From positions 62,001 to 126,000 of the forward strand of contig JACCRF010000041.1 of NCBI GenBank assembly GCA_013813715.1: DNA of 64,000 nucleotides, in the 5' to 3' direction. This DNA is from Gemmatimonadaceae bacterium. GTDB taxonomy: Bacteria; Gemmatimonadota; Gemmatimonadetes; Gemmatimonadales; Gemmatimonadaceae. A program made the position numbers and the translations under genes. Below the pieces are notes generated by a model, which saw only the letters and a list, made by a program, of their open reading frames with translations, was not told the origin of the DNA and did no database searches. Every line of letters starts with the position of its first letter. Position 1 is the first letter of the stretch. This document shows positions 32,430 to 40,739 of this stretch, in pieces.

Positions 32430-34094
32430 ATGCGTCCTTCCCAACGCTTACGGCACCTCATGGTCGCGGCCGTCGTCCTCACGCCCTTAGAGCAGTCGTT
32501 GGCGCAGTTCAGGCCGACGCCGGTGCCGCTGCGGGAGCCACTGACGCAGGGCGTGGTCACTGTGAGCGGGGACTCGGTCGACCGGCTGCGCCTGGCCGAG
32601 CTCGGCGGTAGTGCGCGCGTTGACGGGCTCATGTTGCGGTCGACATCGACGCTCACTGATCCGCGCCGGTCGGAATATGCGGCCCGTAGCTTCACGCTCG
32701 TATTTCCCCTCGTTCATTTCGTCTCGAACAGCGAGTTGCCCTTCGGCCAGAATGACGGCGCGCTCTGGGCGGGAAAGGGCGCGAACGTTCGCGTGCTGGG
32801 CGGATTCACGGCGTCTTTCGGTCCGGTGCGGCTGGTCGCGATTCCGGAATTTGTCTATTCGGCGAATAACCGCCTTTCCATTGACCCCACGGACGAGCGT
32901 CTCACGATGCCCGTCCCGCCGTCGCGCAGCAGATTTTCGTCTCCCTTCAACGTCTTTCCGTACTCGCTCGACCTGCCGTGGCGCTTCGGCACCAAGTCGC
33001 TCAGCCGGCTTTACGGTGGACAGTCGTCCCTTACGGTGACGGCGGGTCCGATACAGGTCGGCGCCGCGTCCGAGAACGAATGGTGGGGGCCGGCGATCCG
33101 GAATCCCATCGTGATGAGCGATAACGCGCCTGGCTTTCCTCATGCATTCCTGCGCACCAGCGCCCCGGTCAACACGATACTCGGCCGCCTCGACGCCCGC
33201 TTCATCGTGGGTGGAGTGCACGAGTCCGATTTCTTCAACGACTCTGTTGCCGACGATGTGCGGTCGCTCAGCGCGATCGCGCTGACGTGGAAGCAGAGTG
33301 CCGCATCCGGCCTGACGCTTGGGTTCACGCGGTCGGTGTTCGCGCCGGTCGACGGGTACAGCGAGGTCGCGGGCAGCGCGTTCGATGCGTTTCGCGGGGT
33401 CGGCCATCCGAACGCCATGTCGCTCACCGACTCCACGATGGAGCCGGGGCCCGATCAGATCGTCTCCCTGTTCGCGCGGTGGGCGCTGCCGCGCCATGGG
33501 CTCGAGAGTTATGTGGAGTGGGGGAGAGCTGACTTCCCGGTGTCGCCGCGCGATTTCCTCGAGCAGCCGAATCACTCTCGCGGCTACACGGCAGGATTCC
33601 AGTGGGTTCGCGCGTTCTCGGCAGGTTCGTCGCGTGTGCGCCTCCAGGGTGAGCTGACGAGTGTCGAGCAGAGCACAACTTATCGTTTCCGTCCCGTCGG
33701 ATCGTTTTACACGAGCCGCGCCGTACTGCAGGGCTACACAAACGAAGGACAGCTTATTGGCGCAGGGCTCGGCCCCGGATCTTCAGGCGGTTGGCTGGCG
33801 GGGGATTATTTCCGCGGCGGCTGGCAGTTCGGCCTCTCGATCGGGCGGACGCGCTTCAACAACGACGCGTTCTTCCTTCAGCGGTACGCCAGCCGTTGCG
33901 GTCACGACGTGACGATCTATCCCGGGCTTCGTGCGAGCTACTCGAACCGCTATCTCCGTCTCGGAGCCGAGTTCGCGGCAGTGGACAGATACAACACGTT
34001 CTTTCAGAACAACGCGAGCTGCGACGCTGGCGGAGCGGGAACTGACAGGTCGAACAAGAATCTGTGGGTGACTCTGGCGACGTTCGGCTGGTAA
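32430..34094 (+). CDS. Wzi-like outer-membrane protein (type B)
   Basis: A second, distinct Wzi-like barrel, about 554 residues from ATG 32430, which puts a signal peptide first (RHLMVAAVVLTPLEQSLAQ). An N-terminal domain (DSVDRLRLAELGG) is followed by beta-strand-rich sequence with LPFGQNDGALWAGKGANVRV, ASENEWWGPAIRNPIVMSDN, PGFPHAFLRTSAPVNTILGR, ESYVEWGRADFPVSPRDFLE and AGLGPGSSGGWLAGDYF. The order NDGxxWxGKG, then EWWGP, then N(A/N)PGFPH, is shared with the minus-strand neighbour and with 54271 and 56174. It is closest in layout to 56174-57871. Two Cys near the C-terminus (SRCGHDV, NASCDAGG) could form a disulphide. Expected in the outer membrane. Confidence 0.85.
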   Translation: MRPSQRLRHLMVAAVVLTPLEQSLAQFRPTPVPLREPLTQGVVTVSGDSVDRLRLAELGGSARVDGLMLRSTSTLTDPRRSEYAARSFTLVFPLVHFVSNSELPFGQNDGALWAGKGANVRVLGGFTASFGPVRLVAIPEFVYSANNRLSIDPTDERLTMPVPPSRSRFSSPFNVFPYSLDLPWRFGTKSLSRLYGGQSSLTVTAGPIQVGAASENEWWGPAIRNPIVMSDNAPGFPHAFLRTSAPVNTILGRLDARFIVGGVHESDFFNDSVADDVRSLSAIALTWKQSAASGLTLGFTRSVFAPVDGYSEVAGSAFDAFRGVGHPNAMSLTDSTMEPGPDQIVSLFARWALPRHGLESYVEWGRADFPVSPRDFLEQPNHSRGYTAGFQWVRAFSAGSSRVRLQGELTSVEQSTTYRFRPVGSFYTSRAVLQGYTNEGQLIGAGLGPGSSGGWLAGDYFRGGWQFGLSIGRTRFNNDAFFLQRYASRCGHDVTIYPGLRASYSNRYLRLGAEFAAVDRYNTFFQNNASCDAGGAGTDRSNKNLWVTLATFGW

Positions 34095-34113
34095 GCGCTG
34101 GTTGCGGCGCGAG

Positions 34114-35097
34114 TCACCGACCCGCTGAACCACCAGCACTTACTCGCAGCCTGGGCCGTGGCGAGCGAGGGCTGCCCGCGGACAGCAGTTCGGCAACCGC
34201 TTTGGCGATCGCGACTGCATCCATACCGTACTCGCGGCGAAGGTGCTCCTGCGATCCTACCACGGATGAGAAACCGGCCCGCAACCCGATCCTTCTGAAC
34301 AAGGCGGGCTTGACGCCCTCATCCAGACAGGTCTCGGCGACGAGGCTCCCAAGACCGCCGTGGATCGTGTGTTCTTCGACGGTCACGATTCCGCCAGTCT
34401 CCCGGCATGCGCTGAGAATGGACTCGGTATCGAATGGCTTGATGGTGTGAATACTCAGAACACGGCACGCGATGCCTTGTTCGACGAGGCTGTCAGCAGC
34501 CTCGAGGGCCGCACCAAGAATCCCGCCGGTGGCGGCGAGCGTGATGTCCGAACCCTGCCGGACTGTGCGGGCTTTTCCGAGAGTGAAGACTTCGCCTGAG
34601 CGGGCGGTCGCCGGTGCCGCCGACTTATCGAGTCGCAGGTAGCACGCCCCGGGTGTGGCGAACAACGCCTTGGTGGCTTCGCGGGATTCCCACTGGTCTC
34701 CCGGAGCAACAACGGTCATATCGGGAAGGGATCGCATGATCGCCAGATCCTCAGTGGCATGGTGCGAGATCCCGAGAACGCCGTAACTGAAGCCGCCGCC
34801 CACGGCAACGACCTTCACGTTGGCGCCGTGATAGCACGCGTCGTTTCTGATCTGTTCGAGGCAGCGCAGCGTCGAAAAATTCCCGATAGAGTAGGTGAAC
34901 ACGATTCGCCCCTCCAGCGCGAGCCCCGTCGCGATGCCGATCATGTTTTGTTCAGCGATACCCACGTTCAGGAATTTGCGCGGAAACTCGGTCGCGAAAT
35001 CGTCGAGAACGCGAAACCCAAGATCGGCTGTCATGAGAAACAGCCGCCGATCGGTCCGGGCGATCTCCGACAACTGCCGAACGAAATTGTCTCTCAC
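34114..35097 (-). CDS. transketolase-like, C-terminal (Pyr and C) subunit
   Basis: Second half of a split, thiamine-diphosphate-dependent transketolase, 327 residues. GTG 35097 overlaps the stop of the N-terminal subunit as GTGA; a longer in-frame start at 35223 would lie inside that gene. The pyrimidine domain has FLNVGIAEQNMIGIATGLAL, with the Glu that activates the cofactor, and SHHATEDLAIMRSLP; the C-terminal domain has VLSIHTIKPFDTESIL and TVEEHTIHGGLGSL. Split transketolases of this kind occur beside secondary-metabolite and surface-sugar genes, where they make branched or unusual-length sugars rather than serving central metabolism. Coupling to a DegT aminotransferase and a TylF-like methyltransferase here favours that role, by inference. 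Confidence 0.9.
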   Translation of the reverse strand: MRDNFVRQLSEIARTDRRLFLMTADLGFRVLDDFATEFPRKFLNVGIAEQNMIGIATGLALEGRIVFTYSIGNFSTLRCLEQIRNDACYHGANVKVVAVGGGFSYGVLGISHHATEDLAIMRSLPDMTVVAPGDQWESREATKALFATPGACYLRLDKSAAPATARSGEVFTLGKARTVRQGSDITLAATGGILGAALEAADSLVEQGIACRVLSIHTIKPFDTESILSACRETGGIVTVEEHTIHGGLGSLVAETCLDEGVKPALFRRIGLRAGFSSVVGSQEHLRREYGMDAVAIAKAVAELLSAGSPRSPRPRLRVSAGGSAGR

Positions 35098-35948
35098 TCG
35101 TCGCCCACGAGCTCGTTGAGAGCCCCGTCGTATTCTGAGCCACGCGGTGTCCGGTAATGCCACAGAACGCTGTGCTCCATGAACGACACACCCTTGCCTT
35201 TCGTCGTGTGGGCGAGGACGCAAAATGGCTTGCCGTCAGGTCTGGGATGACTCGACAAGTGCCTGTTGAGGGCACCATGATCGTGGCCGTCGACCTCGAC
35301 GACTGACCAGCCGAAAGCATTCCATTTGTCGGCAAATGGCTCGAGGCCGAGCGTATCTTTCACGGAGGCAAGGCTCTGGATCTTGTTGTAGTCGACTATG
35401 GCAACCAGGTTATCCAACTTGTGGTGGCCGGCAAACAATGCCGCCTCCCACGTCGAACCCTCGTCGCACTCACCGTCGCTGAGCAGCACGAATGCTCGAT
35501 GGGTATGACCGTCGAGTTTTGCGCCGTAGGCCATCCCGGCAGCCACTGACAGGCCATGGCCGAGCGAGCCCGTTGACAACTCGACACCCGGAACCCCCTT
35601 ATGGGAGACATGCCCGCTCAGCACGGAGCCGTCTCCGCAGTGATTGTCGAGCCACTCGATGGGGAAAAAACCCGATTCCGCAAGCGCAGCATAGATTCCG
35701 GCTCCAGCGTGACCCTTGCTCAGGATGAACCGGTCGCGATCTGCGCGCTTCGGATTGGTGGGATCGATTCGCATCACGGCGCCGTAAAGAACCGCGACAA
35801 TGTCGGCCATCGAGAGAACCGACCCGACATGAGAGCTTCCACCGAGGTTGGTCATGCGAACGGCATGGCGCCGGATTCGCCGCGCAAGGTCACTGGTGGC
35901 TGCCACATGGGCACTACGCTTCGCGGCCTGCGGTGCTGGCTGTTCCAT
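35094..35948 (-). CDS. transketolase-like, N-terminal (TPP-binding) subunit
   Basis: First half of the split transketolase, 284 residues from ATG 35948. Markers: GGSSHVGSVLSMADIVAVLY, DRFILSKGHAGAGIYAALAE, GSLGHGLSVAAGMAYGAKL and the cofactor/metal motif SDGECDEGSTWEA followed by VAIVDYNKIQS, the GDGxxxEG...N signature of ThDP enzymes. Length is normal for the N-subunit of two-gene transketolases. It overlaps the aminotransferase stop by one base (TAATG) and the C-subunit start by four, so stoichiometric production from one message is likely. Substrates are unknown; a sugar-nucleotide or free sugar phosphate acceptor are both possible. Confidence 0.9.
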   Translation of the reverse strand: MEQPAPQAAKRSAHVAATSDLARRIRRHAVRMTNLGGSSHVGSVLSMADIVAVLYGAVMRIDPTNPKRADRDRFILSKGHAGAGIYAALAESGFFPIEWLDNHCGDGSVLSGHVSHKGVPGVELSTGSLGHGLSVAAGMAYGAKLDGHTHRAFVLLSDGECDEGSTWEAALFAGHHKLDNLVAIVDYNKIQSLASVKDTLGLEPFADKWNAFGWSVVEVDGHDHGALNRHLSSHPRPDGKPFCVLAHTTKGKGVSFMEHSVLWHYRTPRGSEYDGALNELVGDE

Positions 35949-37120
35949 TAGTCTCGGGCCCGGTAGAATTCGCGAATCAGGGCTGCAACGCGTCGCACCT
36001 CATCATCTTTGAGCATCATGTTCAGCGGAAGCATGAGGCAACGCTCAAACACCCGCTCGGTCTCGGGCAGCAGGACGTCAAAACCAAGTCGCTTGAACTT
36101 GTGAACCGGTGTTCCGCCCCACTGAACGATCGTGCCGACACCTTTGCTTGAAAGGAACGAGCGCAATTCTTCGCGCCAGTCGGCCTCGATCTCGTAATTC
36201 TGGAATACGTCGAAATGGTCGTGATCGGAGTCGGGGCCTGGCGGCAGAGAGACCTGCGGTACGTCGGAAAGTAGCTCATCATATAATCGGGCGATACTCC
36301 GCCGCCGCGATACGATATCCTCATAGTTGCGGAACTGTGCGTGCAAAATTGCGGCCTGCATGTTGTCGAGCCGTGAATTGAATCCCCAGAATTCCACCTC
36401 TCCGTGCTCATTGCGGCCGTGATCCCGAAGAAGACTCACACGGCGCGCGATTTCGTCGTCGTTCGTAACGACCGCTCCTCCGTCGCCGAAGCATCCCAGT
36501 ATCTTGGCCGGGTAGAAGCTGAACGCGGCCGCCACGCCAAACGTTCCGGCATACCTTCCCCTGAACTTCGAGCCGAGTGCCTGAGCCGCATCCTCGATGA
36601 TCAGGAGGTTGTGGCGTTCGGCGATCTCGCCCAAAGCGTCCATGTCGCAGGTCCGCCCATTGAGCTGCACTGGCATGATCGCACGCGTTCGCTCCGTGAC
36701 CGCTGCGGCGACAGCTGAAGGGTCGAGCAGGTGATCGGGGCCGCAGTCCACAGGAATCGGGACACCGCCAACGTGAGCCACTGCAGCGGGAGAGGCGACC
36801 ATGGTGTGAGACGGAAATATCACTTCGTCGCCCGCCGCGAGACCCGCGGCCTTGAACGAGATTATCAGCCCGTCAGTCGCGTTCCCCACGCCGAACGCGT
36901 ATTTGACCCCAAGAAAACGCGCGAACGCCTCTTCGAACTCGGCGAGATCGCTCTGCTGTATGAAAGCGCCGCGCCTGAGGACGTCGCGTATGATCGCGAT
37001 GAATTCCTCCTCTCGCGCGGCGAACGCGCCGCGGTAATTGAAGAAGGGAATCGCAGGCGCAGCGACCGCGCGGCCGGAAGCCTCAAGGGGTGTGGTCACC
37101 GACGGATCCGCGAGAGTCAT
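35948..37120 (-). CDS. DegT/DnrJ/EryC1 aminotransferase
   Basis: PLP-dependent sugar aminotransferase, about 390 residues. ATG 37120 overlaps the preceding methyltransferase stop as ATGA, so it is preferred to 37153. Motifs: IPFFNYRGAFAAREEEFIAI, GVGNATDGLIISFKAAGLAA, IIEDAAQALGSKFRGRYAG and the Schiff-base lysine in AFSFYPAKILGCFGDGGA. It sits between the TylF-like methyltransferase and the transketolase halves in a fully overlapping minus-strand operon, so it probably acts on the same sugar. It differs clearly from the DegT protein at 14678 (for instance YPAKILG against YPNKHVT), so the window can make at least two amino sugars. Confidence 0.9.
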   Translation of the reverse strand: MTLADPSVTTPLEASGRAVAAPAIPFFNYRGAFAAREEEFIAIIRDVLRRGAFIQQSDLAEFEEAFARFLGVKYAFGVGNATDGLIISFKAAGLAAGDEVIFPSHTMVASPAAVAHVGGVPIPVDCGPDHLLDPSAVAAAVTERTRAIMPVQLNGRTCDMDALGEIAERHNLLIIEDAAQALGSKFRGRYAGTFGVAAAFSFYPAKILGCFGDGGAVVTNDDEIARRVSLLRDHGRNEHGEVEFWGFNSRLDNMQAAILHAQFRNYEDIVSRRRSIARLYDELLSDVPQVSLPPGPDSDHDHFDVFQNYEIEADWREELRSFLSSKGVGTIVQWGGTPVHKFKRLGFDVLLPETERVFERCLMLPLNMMLKDDEVRRVAALIREFYRARD

Positions 37121-37929
37121 TCGATGACGGCGTAGGAAATATACGGATCCCATTCGTGTCTGCGCAGCCGAAGCGACTTGAGGAGACCCCCGTGGAGCGC
37201 GGCAAGCGTCTCACCCGGCCACAATGGATTGTCGAGCTCATCGAAGGCCACGACCGCACCCTTCGGCATGCGCGGCAGAAATGCCTCCAGGGCGGCCTTG
37301 GTTGGCTCGTACAGATCGCAGTCGATGAACAGCAGGCTTACGACCAGATGCGGGTGCGACTCGATGAAGGCGGGAGCCGAGATTGTAATGTCGCCGGGAA
37401 CGAGCTCAACCTTTCCGATGTGCCCGAGAAACCGGTCGCGGTCGTATTCCGCTATCAGTTGCAGAAGCTCGGCATGCGATGATGAACGCAAATCTCCGAC
37501 CGCGGGGTCCGCAAATTGACTGCGGTCACGACTCCCGACCGTCGGAAATCCTTCGAAGGTGTCGAACCCGTAGATCCGCCGTGTCAGATTCTCAGGCTCG
37601 AGCATCGCGCTGAGCTTGGCCCAAGTCATCAAACCGAAGCCGCGGAAAACTCCGCATTCGACCACCGACCCCTTCACCTGCATGACGAGCTTGAAGAGCT
37701 CGTACATGGACAGGAACCGCTTCAAATGGTTCCGCCGCACGTACTTGGGAAAGTTCTGGAGCTTGATCTCCACCGAATCGGAGCAAGCGCTGAAGATCCG
37801 CTCGATGCTGGGTCCGACCTGGTTCTCGGCGTCAGTGCGTAGGTTTTTCACTGCCTCTGAAAATAGTGCCCAGCGTCTGAGCGATGATAGCAAGATCACC
37901 CGAGAATGAGCGTGATCTGACGCAATCAA
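37117..37929 (-). CDS. TylF/MycF-like O-methyltransferase
   Basis: SAM-dependent methyltransferase of the macrocin-O-methyltransferase (TylF) type, about 270 residues. SAM site VVECGVFRGFGLMTWAKL (about residues 88-105), YGFDTFEGFP, and the metal-binding segment LLFIDCDLYEPTKAALEAF, where the Asp-x-Asp is typical of TylF/MycF sugar-hydroxyl methyltransferases that need Mg2+. TylF-like enzymes in polysaccharide loci O-methylate deoxysugars. TTG 37929 overlaps the stop of a small upstream frame as TTGA; no ATG fits before the conserved part. First well-supported gene of the transketolase operon. Confidence 0.85.
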   Translation of the reverse strand: MIASDHAHSRVILLSSLRRWALFSEAVKNLRTDAENQVGPSIERIFSACSDSVEIKLQNFPKYVRRNHLKRFLSMYELFKLVMQVKGSVVECGVFRGFGLMTWAKLSAMLEPENLTRRIYGFDTFEGFPTVGSRDRSQFADPAVGDLRSSSHAELLQLIAEYDRDRFLGHIGKVELVPGDITISAPAFIESHPHLVVSLLFIDCDLYEPTKAALEAFLPRMPKGAVVAFDELDNPLWPGETLAALHGGLLKSLRLRRHEWDPYISYAVIE

Positions 37930-38141
37930 GGCTCAGCCGCACTTTTTCCCGGGTGAATCTTCTCAATATAGCCCTTAACGGCGTTCTTGCTTCCTTTGAG
38001 CATCCGCCGCCCCTGGATCAGCAGACTCATGTTTCCCACGAGAACATTCCAATCGGGCCCCTCGACCTCAGAGCGTTGAGCGGCTAAGCTTGACCCGAGA
38101 CTTATCATGAGCGAAAGGTCCACGCGCTGATACGGTATCAA
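37926..38141 (-). CDS. possible small coupled ORF or gene remnant
   Basis: A 71-codon frame whose stop overlaps the TylF-like start by TTGA, the same junction used elsewhere in this locus. The product (ends NAVKGYIEKIHPGKSAAEP) is basic, has no membrane helix, and resembles nothing I recognise. It may be a small leader protein, the 3' remnant of a longer gene lost when the clusters were joined, or chance. The 252 bp between the TylF-like gene and the Wzz gene at 38182 must also hold two divergent promoters, which argues against it being a full gene. Confidence 0.25.
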   Translation of the reverse strand: MIPYQRVDLSLMISLGSSLAAQRSEVEGPDWNVLVGNMSLLIQGRRMLKGSKNAVKGYIEKIHPGKSAAEP

Positions 38142-38181
38142 TGAGACTTTTCAGGGGCATTCGCAACTTGAGGACGCTGGT

Positions 38182-39240
38182 GTGACGGCTGGCGATCGGC
38201 GCGAAGAAGACGTATCGCTTTTCGCGGTGGGAACTATGCTGCTGCGAAACCGCTGGCGGATCTTCCGCTGGATGCTATTCGGTGGTGCGCTAGCGGCTTT
38301 GCTCGTAATATTCAAACCACCGCAGTACGTTGCATCGGCATCGTTCATCCCTCAAGGAACCGATCCGAGCCGTTCGGGCCTCGCCGGCTTGGCCGGGCAG
38401 CTTGGTTTGTCGCTGCCGACAAGCGGCCAGACGCTATCCCCCGATTTCTACGCCCAGGTGCTTAGATCGCGGATGCTGCTTCGCGCGATATCGCGCCAGA
38501 CGTTCACTGTCCCCGAAATGGGAGGTCGAAAGCGTTCCATTCAGGACTTATTCGACATCAAGGGCGGCTCTGCGGGGGAACGCGAGGAGCGCGCCGTCCG
38601 ACAGCTCATGAAAACTGTGTCCACATCCGCCGGGAAAACCACAAGCGTAGTAGAGCTCTCTGTCTCGACCAGATGGCCGAGCGTTTCTCTTGGTATCGCC
38701 GCAGCGTTAGTCGATGCAGTTGGCGAATTCAATCAGATGACCAGGCAGGGTCAGGCCGCGGCCGAGCGCAAGTTTGTTGAGCGTCGGCTGGCAACGGCAG
38801 GTTCCGACCTGCGCGCTGCCGAGGACCGCCTGCAAAACTTTCTTCAGACCAATAGAGAATTCGCACGCTCGTCGGAGCTGAGCTTCCAGCGGGAGAGACT
38901 GCAGCGAGATGTGAACTTGCAGCAGCAGGTCTTCACGTCCCTTACACAATCGCTCGAGGAAGTTCGCATTCGCGAAGTCCGTGATACGCCGGTCATAACG
39001 ATCGTAGAGCCTCCATCCGTCAAGTCGATCCCTGAGTCCCGGCGGCCAGTCCCCTACACAGTGCTTGGTCTTTTCATGGGTGCGTTCGTCGGCGCTCTGC
39101 TGGCGTTCACCTCCGATGCTGTGAATCGACGCAGAAAGGACGGTGATATCGAAGCCGAGGAGTTCGCAGGCACTCTCGGACAGGTGAAAGGCGAGATGCT
39201 AGGGCGTGTTCGGACGCTCAAGGAAAGGGTTCGGCGCTGA
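38182..39240 (+). CDS. Wzz/GNVR chain-length determinant
   Basis: Polysaccharide co-polymerase of 352 residues from GTG 38182. First helix WMLFGGALAALLVIF (about residues 31-45), periplasmic domain with LAGLAGQLGLSLPTSGQTLS and a long coiled-coil (AAERKFVERRLATAGSDLRA), GNVR-like end TIVEPPSVKSIPESRRPVPY, second helix TVLGLFMGAFVGALLAF. No kinase domain. It resembles the protein at 28509 in order and motifs (for example VREVRDTP against EVRDLPAI), so they are paralogs. It begins the operon Wzz, Wzx, Wzy and GT2 in which each junction is an NTGA overlap. Confidence 0.9.
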   Translation: MTAGDRREEDVSLFAVGTMLLRNRWRIFRWMLFGGALAALLVIFKPPQYVASASFIPQGTDPSRSGLAGLAGQLGLSLPTSGQTLSPDFYAQVLRSRMLLRAISRQTFTVPEMGGRKRSIQDLFDIKGGSAGEREERAVRQLMKTVSTSAGKTTSVVELSVSTRWPSVSLGIAAALVDAVGEFNQMTRQGQAAAERKFVERRLATAGSDLRAAEDRLQNFLQTNREFARSSELSFQRERLQRDVNLQQQVFTSLTQSLEEVRIREVRDTPVITIVEPPSVKSIPESRRPVPYTVLGLFMGAFVGALLAFTSDAVNRRRKDGDIEAEEFAGTLGQVKGEMLGRVRTLKERVRR

Positions 39241-40739
39241 CGCAGCGTATAGCAACGAACGCGATCTGGAACCTTGGCGGACAGGTCGCGCAATCAGTTG
39301 TCGCCCTCGCTTGCATCCCATTCCTGGTGAAGTATCTCGGCCTGCCTCGGGTCGGGCTGTTGTCGCTGATCTGGGTAGTGGTCGGTTATTTCTCCATTAT
39401 GGATTTCGGTCTCGGTCAGGCTCTGACCAAAACCGTGGCGGAAGCCATCGCTGCCAGGGATCCGGATAAGGTCGCCCGACTTTACGGGACCGCCACGCGA
39501 ATTCAACTCGTGATGGGTTTGGTGGGAGGTCTGATAATGGCAGCTTCCGCGCGCTACCTGGTCAGCAGCGTGCTGAGAGTGCCAGCGCCGCTGCAGCCTG
39601 AAGCGCAACTGAGCGTTATTCTCTGCGCGATTGCCTTCCCGCTCGTCCTGCTCACCTCGTCGGCGACGGGCATGCTGCAGGCGGCGCAACGCTTCGACCT
39701 TATGAATCTGGTACAAGTACCTCTGGGGATTGGCCAGTTCCTGCTGCCTTTGGTGTGCGCGATCTGGTCAACAAATCTCGCGATTCTGGTAGCGGTATTG
39801 CTTGCCTCTCGAATCATTGCGTTGATCGCCCTGTCGCGCATGGTTCGACGGTTGGTCACGCCGGGCATGACCAGCATGATTTCGGGACAAAACGAACTGC
39901 GATCACTGATTTCGTTCGGCGGATGGGTAACGGTCTCGAACATTGTAAGTCCGTTAATGGTGTTTGCGGATCGTTTTCTGATCGGCGCGCTTCAGACGAT
40001 CTCCTCCGTCGCCTACTATTCGGTCCCGTCCGATGCGACGCTGAGGCTTCTTATCGTGCCGCGAAGTCTTGCGTCTGCCATGTTCCCCGTGATGAGCGCA
40101 ACGGACGACACCGAACGGCTCAGAGAACTCGTCCTACGCTCGGTGCGCTACATCCTGCTCCTGGTTGGAATCCCAAGCCTCCTCCTTCTTGTCGCGGCCC
40201 ACGATGCGATGAGCGTTTGGATGGGCGAGTCCTTCGCTGCACGAAGCGCCGTTGTCCTCCAGATACTCCTGCCTGGAATTGTGGCAAATAGTATCGCGCA
40301 AATTCCCTACGCCATGATACAGGCAACCGGAAGGGCCGACATCACCGCTAAGCTTCACGTCGCCGAATTCCCACTATACGCCGCTCTCAGTTATCTCGCG
40401 ATTCGGGAGTGGGGAATTCAAGGGGCAGCTCTTGCCTGGTCGTTGAGGGTCATAGTTGATACCGGTGTGCTATTCTACCTGGCGCGTCGTCGCATCGGGA
40501 TCTCTCTGCGAGATGTTTCGCTGCAGTTGATCCCGCAGCTAGTTGCAACGCTTGCAGTCACCGGGGTGGCGAGTCTGCTGCTCCACTGGTGGCTGGGTGA
40601 TGCATTCAGAGAATGGCTAGCCGGCGCGTGTCTGGCGGCCATTCTCATCTCAATGAGTTGGGGCTTCTTTCTCACCGAATCGGAACGGAGCCGGGTGTTG
40701 CAAGCATTGCCCGCACGTTCTCTCAGACGTCCAATGTGA
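39237..40739 (+). CDS. Wzx-like polysaccharide flippase, probable CTG start
   Basis: MOP-superfamily flippase of about 500 residues that moves lipid-linked repeat units across the inner membrane. The first ATG/GTG/TTG after the upstream stop in this frame is GTG 39327, yet conserved flippase N-terminal sequence (TNAIWNLGGQVAQSVVALAC) is encoded upstream of it. It aligns with the N-terminus of the paralog at 62858 (NTWLNLAGLG). CTG 39237 overlaps the Wzz stop as CTGA, the junction style used all along this locus, so I take it as the start. Other motifs: YLGLPRVGLLSLIW, DFGLGQALTKTVAE, FGGWVTVSNIVSPLMVFADR and GRADITAKLHVAEFP. About 12-14 helices. Confidence 0.85.
   Translation: MTQRIATNAIWNLGGQVAQSVVALACIPFLVKYLGLPRVGLLSLIWVVVGYFSIMDFGLGQALTKTVAEAIAARDPDKVARLYGTATRIQLVMGLVGGLIMAASARYLVSSVLRVPAPLQPEAQLSVILCAIAFPLVLLTSSATGMLQAAQRFDLMNLVQVPLGIGQFLLPLVCAIWSTNLAILVAVLLASRIIALIALSRMVRRLVTPGMTSMISGQNELRSLISFGGWVTVSNIVSPLMVFADRFLIGALQTISSVAYYSVPSDATLRLLIVPRSLASAMFPVMSATDDTERLRELVLRSVRYILLLVGIPSLLLLVAAHDAMSVWMGESFAARSAVVLQILLPGIVANSIAQIPYAMIQATGRADITAKLHVAEFPLYAALSYLAIREWGIQGAALAWSLRVIVDTGVLFYLARRRIGISLRDVSLQLIPQLVATLAVTGVASLLLHWWLGDAFREWLAGACLAAILISMSWGFFLTESERSRVLQALPARSLRRPM

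Noticed and set aside
38151-38348. Small minus-strand frame opposite the second Wzz start
   Set aside because: It covers the Wzz N-terminus and first helix in antisense and has no motif or ribosome-binding site.
28509-39240. Wzc-type tyrosine kinase in either chain-length gene
   Set aside because: Both proteins end shortly after the second membrane helix and have no Walker motifs or tyrosine-rich tail, so they are Wzz-type co-polymerases only.
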